Assembly (NCBI RefSeq): GCF_016919725.2
Contig: NZ_JAJERH010000016.1
Location: 1 to 61,177, forward strand
From: Virgibacillus sp. AGTR
GTDB taxonomy: Bacteria; Bacillota; Bacilli; Bacillales; Amphibacillaceae
Direction of reading: 5' to 3'
Length of the DNA stretch: 61,177 bases
In this document: positions 47,021-53,780 of the stretch, piece after piece
Numbering within the stretch: the first letter of the stretch is position 1
Layout of the letters: every line of letters begins with the position of its first letter
Notes under the pieces: model-generated
Databases searched by the model: none
The model's input: only the letters and a program-made list of their open reading frames with translations
What the model was told of the DNA's origin: nothing
Position numbers and translations under genes: made by a program

Positions 47021-48025
47021 ATGAAAAAGCTAATAAATAATCCAACCAATGTAGTAGAGGAAATGATTGAAGGATATATGAAAGCGCATTCTGATTACAT
47101 AAGGCAATTACCAGAAAACAACCGTTCATTAGTTACTGCTAGACAAACAAGGGATAATAAAGTAGGTATTCTAATCGGTGGCGGTTCAGGGCACGAGCCC
47201 GGTTTTATGGGATATGTAGGTGATGGAATGGCTGATGGTGTAGCTGTAGGAAATATATTCGCTTCTCCGTCACCAGATCCTATTCTAGAAGTAACAAAAG
47301 CTATTGATAAAGGAGCAGGAGTAGTATACTTATACGGAAATTATGCTGGGGATGTTATGAATTTTGGAATGGCAGCGGAAATGGCTGATTTAGAGGAAGA
47401 TATTCAAGTAGGATCAGCGCTCGCAACAGATGATGTTGCATCTGCACCAAAAGAAGAAATGGAGAAGCGTCGTGGTATAGCGGGAGAATTCTTTATTTAT
47501 AAAGCAGCTGGAGCAGCAGCAGATTTTGGGTATAATTTAGAAAATGTAGTACGTGTTGCTGAAAAAGCGAATTCTAACACCCGTTCGATGGGAGTTGGTT
47601 TATCACCATGCTCCTTACCTCAAACGGGGAAACCTAGTTTTGAACTAAGAGAGAATGAGATGGAAGTTGGTTTGGGACATCATGGAGAACCTGGAATTGA
47701 AAAGGGTCCACTTGAAACTGCAGACCATGTTGCAGATCGACTTGTTAAGGACATATTACAAGATATTCAGATTAACAAAGGGGAGCAGGTGGCAGTATTA
47801 GTTAATGGTTTAGGTTCAACTCCAAGAATGGAACTATATATTGTTTATCGTAGAGTAGAGCAATTATTAAAAGAGCAGGGTATAGGGATTTACCGTTCTT
47901 ATGTAGGTGATTACATTACTTCACTTGAGATGGGTGGTTGCTCTGTAACAATTATGAAGTTAGATGCTGAATTAAAGAAAACAATGGACCATCCAGTAAA
48001 TTGCCCGATGTTTGTACAAAAATAA
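47021..48025 (+). CDS. DhaK-like kinase subunit, second paralog (probable erythrulose kinase)
   Basis: 334 residues from the ATG at 47021 behind GAGAGGTG; an ATG 33 bases earlier adds residues unlike DhaK. The active-site His58 in GGGSGHEPGFMGY and the substrate-binding His221 in GLGHHGEPGIEKG are kept, with YLYGNYAGDVMNFGMAAEMA. It differs from the window's other DhaK in the loop before the second His (GLGHHGEP against GIGIHGEP) and in its C-terminus. Beside an EltD-like dehydrogenase and RpiB it fits the erythrulose kinases (LerK/DerK type) rather than dihydroxyacetone kinase. Confidence 0.82.
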   Translation: MKKLINNPTNVVEEMIEGYMKAHSDYIRQLPENNRSLVTARQTRDNKVGILIGGGSGHEPGFMGYVGDGMADGVAVGNIFASPSPDPILEVTKAIDKGAGVVYLYGNYAGDVMNFGMAAEMADLEEDIQVGSALATDDVASAPKEEMEKRRGIAGEFFIYKAAGAAADFGYNLENVVRVAEKANSNTRSMGVGLSPCSLPQTGKPSFELRENEMEVGLGHHGEPGIEKGPLETADHVADRLVKDILQDIQINKGEQVAVLVNGLGSTPRMELYIVYRRVEQLLKEQGIGIYRSYVGDYITSLEMGGCSVTIMKLDAELKKTMDHPVNCPMFVQK

Positions 48026-48053
48026 TTCTATGTCCTAAATGGGGGGATCAAAA

Positions 48054-48710
48054 ATGGAGATAACAGCTAGAGATTTTAAGGATTATTTTATATTGATTGT
48101 AAATATGATTGAAGAGCAAAAAGATTACCTTTGTGAACTTGACCGAAGGATTGGTGATGGAGATCACGGAGTTACGATGTCTATTGGCTGGCAAGCTGTA
48201 CATGAAAGGCTGTTAAATGAGCTCGCTGAAGAAGAAGACAGTGCAAAAATTAGTCTAATTGTTGGAAAGACATTTTTAAATGCAGTCGGTTCTTCTGTCG
48301 GTCCTTTATATGCAACAGGTTTTATGAGAGGTGCTAAAACAATTAAAAATAAATCGACGGTTCATACTGATGATCTGGTAGCATATTGGCTTGCTTTCGC
48401 TAGAGGAATTAAGGAACGGGGAAGGTCTGAAGTTGGAGACAAAACAATGGTTGATACACTTGAACCATTTGCGAAGATGTTGGAGACGAAATATAAGGAA
48501 TCGAACGACTTTATTGCAGCATATAGTGAGGCAATTGCTGCGGCAAAAGAAGGTATGGAATCTACGAAGGATTTAGTATCGAGAAAGGGGCGTTCTAGTA
48601 GATTAGGAGAAAGATCGGTAGGTGCTCTAGATCCAGGAGCTACTTCTGCCTATTTCATACTTGCTACGTTTTTAGACTTTGTGGAAGCGAAAAAAGTAAA
48701 AGCAAGTTAA
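48054..48710 (+). CDS. DhaL-like kinase subunit, second paralog
   Basis: 218 residues from the ATG at 48054, which has GGGGGGAT upstream; an ATG at 48039 falls within that site's spacing. The metal site is RIGDGDHGVTMSIGWQ, then NAVGSSVGPLYATGFMRG, EVGDKTMVDTLEPF and SVGALDPGATSAYFIL. No dhaM copy is in this operon. Either DhaM at 31228 serves it, or it uses free ATP as in ATP-dependent members. Confidence 0.82.
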   Translation: MEITARDFKDYFILIVNMIEEQKDYLCELDRRIGDGDHGVTMSIGWQAVHERLLNELAEEEDSAKISLIVGKTFLNAVGSSVGPLYATGFMRGAKTIKNKSTVHTDDLVAYWLAFARGIKERGRSEVGDKTMVDTLEPFAKMLETKYKESNDFIAAYSEAIAAAKEGMESTKDLVSRKGRSSRLGERSVGALDPGATSAYFILATFLDFVEAKKVKAS

Positions 48711-48737
48711 GGGTAATAAAAAAAGAGTAAAGGATCG

Positions 48738-48777
48738 AAAAAAATAGGATCAGATACTTTTCTCTGATTCTATTTTT
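48738..48777 (+). terminator. Terminator after the second dhaL
   Basis: AAAATAGGATCAGA pairs with TCTGATTCTATTTT (one wobble) followed by TTTTT. rpiB and glpX may therefore be transcribed partly on their own; the 120 bases before rpiB are very AT-rich. Confidence 0.75.
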
Positions 48778-48928
48778 TTGTAATTATTATCGCGCATTTT
48801 ATTGGAAGTAAGATCCCCATTTTATTTTAAAAACAATACAATAAATAAAAACGAAAATAAATATTGAAAAATAATAAAATATGAAATAAAATGAAAATAA
48901 ATGAACAGAAATATGGGGGCTTTGTAAC

Positions 48929-49414
48929 ATGAAAATTGGGATTGGCAGTGATCATAATGGATATGCATTTAAAGAATCTATAAAAGAATTTTTGAAGGAT
49001 ACAGAACATGAAATGATTGATTATGGATGTCATTCCTGTAATGCTGTTGACTATCCAGATGTAGCCTTTGAAGTTTCGCAGGCGATTCGAGCAGGAGAAT
49101 TAAATAGGGGAATATTAATTTGTGGAACAGGCATTGGTGTATGTATAGCTGCAAATAAATATCCGGGAATTCGTGCTGCCCTTGCTCACGATACGTACTC
49201 TGCAGAACGTGCCCAGTTAAGTAATAATGCACAAATTATAACAATGGGTGCACAAATTATTGGCATTGAAATTGGAAAAAAGGTGGTTGAGGCCTTTTTA
49301 AATGTTTCTTGGGCAAATGGTTCAAAACGAAAAGTAGATAAAATTATTGAAAATGAAAAGAAATTTTTAAATCAAAGTTGTGAAGAAGTAGCTGCAGGTA
49401 ATCATTGCAGCTAA
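48929..49414 (+). CDS. rpiB: RpiB-family sugar-phosphate isomerase
   Basis: 161 residues. GSDHNGYAFKESI at the N-terminus binds phosphate, HSCNAVDYPD follows, and the active-site Cys is in CGTGIGVCIAANK near 70, then HDTYSAERAQLSNNAQI. RpiB proteins isomerise ribose 5-phosphate or allose 6-phosphate. In tetritol pathways an RpiB homologue (DerI) changes D-erythrulose 4-phosphate to D-erythrose 4-phosphate, which is the role best fitting this operon. The extra C-terminal ~15 residues are Cys-containing and variable. Family certain, substrate inferred. Confidence 0.88.
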   Translation: MKIGIGSDHNGYAFKESIKEFLKDTEHEMIDYGCHSCNAVDYPDVAFEVSQAIRAGELNRGILICGTGIGVCIAANKYPGIRAALAHDTYSAERAQLSNNAQIITMGAQIIGIEIGKKVVEAFLNVSWANGSKRKVDKIIENEKKFLNQSCEEVAAGNHCS

Positions 49415-49431
49415 ACTAGGGGGAGTATCTA

Positions 49432-50379
49432 ATGCAAGCATTGTTATTAGATTTTTTGAAGGTTACTGAAGCAGCTGCGATTGCATCAAAGCCTTGGGTT
49501 GGGAGTGGAGATAAAATTGCAGCTGATGGAGCAGCAACATCCGCTATGAGAGAGGAATTGAATCGACTAAAGATGAGTGGGACTGTTGTAATTGGTGAAG
49601 GGGAAATAGATGAGGCCCCCATGTTGTACATTGGTGAAAAGGTAGGTATTGGAACAGGTCCTGCTGTTGATATTGCAGTGGATCCTATTGAAGGAACAAC
49701 ACCAACCGTCAATGGACAAAGAAATGCCATTACAGTGATCGCCGCAGCTGAAAGGGGCTCGTTACTTCATGCACCAGATATGTACATGAAAAAGCTAGCT
49801 GTCGGCTCAAAAGCAAAAGGGAAAATTGATATTGAAGCCCCGTTAGAAGATAATTTACACACGTTGGCAAAGGCGTTAGATAAACCGATGGATCAATTAA
49901 ATATTCTTATTCAAGATCGACCAAGACACAGAGAATATATTAATCGTATTCGGAATTGTGGTGCAAACGTACTTTTATTCAATGATGGAGATGTTATTTA
50001 TGCGACTGCGACTTGTATGGAAGAATTAGATATTGATATGTTTCTGGGGATTGGTGGAGCACCAGAAGGGGTGTTGGGAGCTGTTGCAGCACGATGTCTT
50101 GGTGGAGAGATGCAGGCAAAGCTAATGCCCAGGAATAGCGAGGAAATACAACGATGTTTACAAATGGGAATAGTAAACCCGGAACAAGCATTAACTCATC
50201 AACAATTAGTAAATACGGATAATTGCATTTTCGCTGCTACGGGAATTACCGCAAATTTATTTCTAAACGGAATAAAGACGGTCAATGGGAATTATATTAC
50301 ACATTCTATTTTAGTGAACGGAAAAGATAAGCAATTACGATATGTTGAAAGTACGTATCCCATTTTAACGACTGCATAA
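49432..50379 (+). CDS. glpX: Class II fructose-1,6-bisphosphatase / sedoheptulose-1,7-bisphosphatase
   Basis: 315 residues behind AGGGGGAG. GlpX family signatures: WVGSGDKIAADGAATSAM, metal-binding GEGEIDEAP and VDPIEGTTP, later FLGIGGAPEGVLGAVAARCLGG. It hydrolyses the 1-phosphate of fructose 1,6-bisphosphate; many members also act on sedoheptulose 1,7-bisphosphate. Eighteen bases after rpiB, it would help draw erythrose 4-phosphate plus dihydroxyacetone phosphate into the pentose phosphate pool. Confidence 0.92.
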   Translation: MQALLLDFLKVTEAAAIASKPWVGSGDKIAADGAATSAMREELNRLKMSGTVVIGEGEIDEAPMLYIGEKVGIGTGPAVDIAVDPIEGTTPTVNGQRNAITVIAAAERGSLLHAPDMYMKKLAVGSKAKGKIDIEAPLEDNLHTLAKALDKPMDQLNILIQDRPRHREYINRIRNCGANVLLFNDGDVIYATATCMEELDIDMFLGIGGAPEGVLGAVAARCLGGEMQAKLMPRNSEEIQRCLQMGIVNPEQALTHQQLVNTDNCIFAATGITANLFLNGIKTVNGNYITHSILVNGKDKQLRYVESTYPILTTA

Positions 50380-50399
50380 ACATAGTGTTGATAATTTTT

Positions 50400-50456
50400 G
50401 TGGTATTAACAATCAGTGGGGATAACAAACCCCCCGCTGATTGAAGTTTCACTTAT
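50400..50456 (+). repeat. Dispersed hairpin repeat, copy 3
   Basis: GTGGTATTAACAATCAGTGG, a short loop with AACAAACCCCCC, then GCTGATTGAAGTTTCACTTA. It forms a stem of about ten pairs between convergent glpX and the peptidase gene and may act as terminator. The stop codon of the peptidase (50453-50455, minus) lies inside the outer end of the repeat. Confidence 0.75.
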
Positions 50457-52153
50457 AAAGCTTGATCATCTATAGAAGACAACCAATCCTTTATGGTTTC
50501 TACAACAGATTCTACCGTCCCTTCACTAAAAGGTGAAGAGAGATTCGCTGATTTAACCAGTTGTAAGAAAGGTATAGAACCTCCAAGCTTGCATAGTTTG
50601 ATGTAATCTTTCCATGCTGATTCATGATCTTCACGTGATCGTTTCCAAAATTGGAAGGCGCAGATTTGAGCTAACGTATAATCAATATAGTAGAAAGGGC
50701 TATCATATATATGTCCTTGGCGCTGCCAAAAACCACCAGATTCAAGATAATCATTGCCGTCATAATCACGATGTGGTAGGTAAATCGCTTCGAGATTCCT
50801 CCAAGCTTGTTTTCGCTCTGCAGGTGACCATTGTGGATTTTCGTATACGAGATGCTGGAATTCATCCACTGCTACACCGTATGGTAAAAATAGCAGACCT
50901 TCAGTTAAGTGAGCATATTTATATTTTTCAGTATCCTCTCCGAAGAAATACTTCATCCATGGCCATGTGAAAAATTCCATGCTCATTGAATGGATTTCCG
51001 CAGCCTCTGATGTTGGAAATAAATATTCAGGAATTCTAAAATGACGACTTGCGTATGCTTGAAAGGCATGACCAGCTTCATGTGTAAGAACATCTATATC
51101 TCCTGACGTTCCATTGAAATTAGCAAAAATAAATGGAGCTTGATAATCTTCTATTATCGTGCAGTAGCCTCCAGCTTCTTTTCCCTTTTTTGCTTCCAAA
51201 TCCATTAAATGTCGATCCAACATAAATTGAAAGAATTCGTTAGTCTCAGGAGAAAGCTCTTTATACATTTTTTTACCATTCTCAATAATCCACTCCGGAT
51301 TGCCCTTTGGTGTTGCATTTCCGCTTTGAAAACGGAAATTTTCATCGTAAAATTTTAATGTATCCACACCAATACGTTTTCCCTGCTGGTTATATAGCTC
51401 CGAAGCTAAAGGAACAATGACATCTTTTACTTGCTTACGGAAATTATGGACCATCTCAGCATCGTAATCGATGCGCTGCATCCGTAGATAGCCTACCTCC
51501 ACAAAATTTTTATACCCCAGTGTTGTCGCTATTTCATGTCTGATTTTTACTAATTGATCATATATCTCATCAAATTGCTCGCGGTGTGTGTTAAAAAATT
51601 CTGCACTAGCTAAGCTTGCTTCTTTTCGAACATTGCGATCTTTATCCTGAGCAAATGGTCCAAGTTGTGCAAGTGTATAAGTTTCTCCTTGAAACTCGAC
51701 TTCAGCGGATGCTACTAGTTTTGCGTATGCGGAAGTCAATCTATTTTCTTTTTGAAGCAATGGAATAATTTCTTGTGAAAATGCTTTTAATTCGCATTCT
51801 GCAATGTGAAAAAGTTGAGCCCCCCATTGTTTTTCTAATTCATCTCGGTATGGAGAAGCTACTAATTCTTTATAAAAATCAAAGGTAAGGCCTCTTATTT
51901 CTGGCTCTGCCTCGTCAAAGAAATCCCTCTCATTTTGATAGTATTCATCATTTGTATCAATAGAAGCTCGAATATAGACCAAATTGAACATAGTTGATAA
52001 TCGATTTCGAAAATCGTTAATTGCTGTTAAGGATTGATTTGCCTGGTCGAGTGATTGAGCTTGTGTAAAAGCAGTTACTAACTTTTTGAATGTTAGCTTT
52101 ACTTGAGGTAAATTAGGGCGTTCATATGTATAATTTTCAAATGTTGTTTGCAT
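50453..52153 (-). CDS. pepF: M3 family oligoendopeptidase (PepF-like)
   Basis: 566 residues, a cytoplasmic M3B metallopeptidase. The zinc motif HEXXH is seen in DVLTHEAGHAFQAY, with the third zinc ligand Glu in the following helix (SMEFFTWPWM), and the late YDSPFYYIDYTLAQI is family typical. It cleaves short peptides. RBS AGGAGGATAA precedes the ATG at 52153. It stands alone. The C-terminal few residues and stop are in a dispersed repeat. Confidence 0.9.
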   Translation of the reverse strand: MQTTFENYTYERPNLPQVKLTFKKLVTAFTQAQSLDQANQSLTAINDFRNRLSTMFNLVYIRASIDTNDEYYQNERDFFDEAEPEIRGLTFDFYKELVASPYRDELEKQWGAQLFHIAECELKAFSQEIIPLLQKENRLTSAYAKLVASAEVEFQGETYTLAQLGPFAQDKDRNVRKEASLASAEFFNTHREQFDEIYDQLVKIRHEIATTLGYKNFVEVGYLRMQRIDYDAEMVHNFRKQVKDVIVPLASELYNQQGKRIGVDTLKFYDENFRFQSGNATPKGNPEWIIENGKKMYKELSPETNEFFQFMLDRHLMDLEAKKGKEAGGYCTIIEDYQAPFIFANFNGTSGDIDVLTHEAGHAFQAYASRHFRIPEYLFPTSEAAEIHSMSMEFFTWPWMKYFFGEDTEKYKYAHLTEGLLFLPYGVAVDEFQHLVYENPQWSPAERKQAWRNLEAIYLPHRDYDGNDYLESGGFWQRQGHIYDSPFYYIDYTLAQICAFQFWKRSREDHESAWKDYIKLCKLGGSIPFLQLVKSANLSSPFSEGTVESVVETIKDWLSSIDDQAL

Positions 52154-52417
52154 GATTATCCTCCTTATCTTTCCTAATATATATTATTCAACATAAATGC
52201 CAAAATGTCCTTTTAAGTATTGTAAAAGACTATTAAAGCTAGTCAAAATATCTATGTACCTCCTATAATAAAGCGAGTAGACAATAATTATGAAACTAAC
52301 TGTAAAATAAAACAGAGAAAACTGGAAAAATCTATCTTGTGTAGTATAATAGTCATATGCTGATTTTACTGAAAATTTAAATTCTTATCATTATATTATT
52401 GAGTAAGGTGATGGTTG

Positions 52418-53140
52418 ATGGCAAGCGAGAGAATATTAATTGTTGACGACGATTTAGACATGCTAGAGGTCTTGGGATTATATTTGACGAAAAATGGATT
52501 CTCGGTTCATTTAGCAGAAGATGGTTACCAAGCAATCGAATGTGTGGATAAAATAAATCCTGATTTAATATTATTAGATGTCATGATGCCTTATTTAGAT
52601 GGATATGAATTTTGTCAAATGATCCGAAAAAAATCAGAAATTCCTATATTATTCCTTAGTTCGAAGGAAGAGGATGTAGACAAGATCCTTGGTCTTGGAG
52701 TTGGTGGAGATGATTTTATCCCAAAGAGTACAAGTATGCCAGTTATTGTAGCGAAGGTTAAAGCACATTTACGACGTCATCGAGTATTATCGACCAAAGT
52801 TGAAGGAGAAACTACCTATGCAACGGCTAAGCAAATTATCTATCCTGGAATTTTGATAAAACCCGAAAGTATTGAAGTGATAGCGCACGGAAAACAGGTG
52901 AAATTATCTGCAAAAGAATTTCAACTACTGTATTTGATGGCAAGTAATCCCAATCGCGTTTATAGTGTGGAGCAGTTATTTGAATTGATTTGGGGAGTGA
53001 ACAGTCTTGGGGATCATCGAACAGTTATGGTCCATATAAGTAATATTCGGAAGAAAATAGAGCATAATCCAGAAGACCCCCAATATATACAAACGATCCG
53101 AGGTATAGGATATAGGTTTGCTAGTGAGCAGCGTAATTAG
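52418..53140 (+). CDS. OmpR-family response regulator
   Basis: 240 residues from the ATG at 52418 behind AAGGTGATGG; an adjoining TTG is less suitable. The receiver (1-~118) has acidic DDD at 10-12 and phospho-acceptor Asp54 in LILLDVMMPYLD. The switch Lys is in DDFIPKST, where the usual Pro after Lys is Ser. The winged HTH (~140-235) has KLSAKEFQLLYLMASN, VEQLFELIWG and GIGYRFA. A TATAAT at 52345-52350 may be its -10. No intact kinase is beside it; the broken giant histidine kinase downstream is the likely former partner. The end overlaps the SinI-like gene by 4 bases. Confidence 0.88.
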   Translation: MASERILIVDDDLDMLEVLGLYLTKNGFSVHLAEDGYQAIECVDKINPDLILLDVMMPYLDGYEFCQMIRKKSEIPILFLSSKEEDVDKILGLGVGGDDFIPKSTSMPVIVAKVKAHLRRHRVLSTKVEGETTYATAKQIIYPGILIKPESIEVIAHGKQVKLSAKEFQLLYLMASNPNRVYSVEQLFELIWGVNSLGDHRTVMVHISNIRKKIEHNPEDPQYIQTIRGIGYRFASEQRN

Positions 53141-53277
53141 TAGTCTTTTTCTTTTATACATTTAATGAAGAAACGTACTTCGTTTGTAGTAAACCCATAG
53201 AATTTAGCTAAGGAAATTAATTGAATCCATTCTTCATCGTATTGACATTGATTCTGAGTAATCTCCTGTTTTTTCAT
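53137..53277 (-). CDS. SinI-like small anti-repressor domain protein
   Basis: 46 residues, ATG at 53277 with AGGGGGAGTT just upstream, TAA at 53137-53139. The central EEWIQLISLAKFYGFTTNEV followed by RFFIKCIKE matches the Sin dimerisation fold of SinI and similar short proteins (acidic start, E-W-hydrophobic core, T-x-x-E-V/I-R turn). SinI-type proteins bind and neutralise the SinR repressor of biofilm matrix genes. No sinR is adjacent. It converges on the response regulator with a 4-base overlap. Ribosome binding site and motif make it convincing despite its size. Confidence 0.7.
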   Translation of the reverse strand: MKKQEITQNQCQYDEEWIQLISLAKFYGFTTNEVRFFIKCIKEKDY

Positions 53278-53382
53278 TCTAACTCCCCCTTTATTTATAA
53301 GATTAAATAATCATGTATAAAGGGAGTTTAAAATTAATTAAATTTTCATTTAAATATAGTTAAAGAGTCAAATGTGTTCTTT

Positions 53383-53617
53383 AACGTACTTCCGAAAGAA
53401 GTCTCCATTTACGAGAAAGTTTACGTTGTTCTTTTGCTAATTTATTAAGTATTTGTCGATAAAACTTACCAAAGCTTGTTCGAGTTGCGGAAATATCCAA
53501 CCAATGCCTATAGAAATTAGAACATACGCTTGTTCGTGTGGGTTAAATCTCGATAGAGATTATAATTCAGCTCTCCATATCAAAAAAGAAGGCATTCGCT
53601 TATTAGCAAGTGCCTAA
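53383..53617. pseudogene. tnpB: Rearranged relic of an IS605-type tnpB
   Basis: 53474-53617 (plus) encodes the last 47 residues of a TnpB/OrfB protein: a zinc-ribbon with CSSCG, then YACSCGLNLDRDYNSA and KKEGIRLL before TAA. Upstream this frame meets a stop at 53438. Just before it, on the minus strand (about 53383-53470), a frame reads KFYRQILNKLAKEQRKLSRK, which resembles the central KLAKxQRKLSRK motif of TnpB. The two pieces thus lie head to head in opposite orientation, pointing to an internal inversion or nested insertions. The first piece is firm, the second moderate. No tnpA is visible. Confidence 0.65.
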
Positions 53618-53746
53618 TGAAAATATAAACTCTTGGAACAAGAGGGTTAGCTTGGTCCATTTCGTCAGCTACCAAAAGTGGCGATTACCCAAGAAGCCCC
53701 CACTTCAAGCAACCCGTAAGGGTGGTAAGTGGTGGGAGTAGTTCAC
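53618..53746 (+). ncRNA. IS605-type right end / omega-RNA scaffold relic
   Basis: From the tnpB stop to TTCAC at 53742-53746. It contains several stems: TCTTGGAACAAGA (53631-53643), GTTAGCTTGGT with ACCAAAAGTGGC around 53646-53682, and the terminal CCCCCACTT with AAGTGGTGGGAG ending in AGTTCAC. The AAGAAGCCCCCACTTC...GTGGGAGTAGTTCAC form is characteristic of IS605-family right ends that give the TnpB guide RNA. The following bases (GAAGCAATTCTTGAAAATAG) would be its guide segment. TnpB here is not functional. Confidence 0.6.
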
Positions 53747-53780
53747 GAAGCAATTCTTGAAAATAGGGAGAGATGTTTTC

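Noticed and set aside
53747-53766. An active guide RNA targeting the sensor gene
   Set aside because: tnpB is truncated and rearranged, and the segment is just the natural flank of the right end; activity would need a TnpB from elsewhere.
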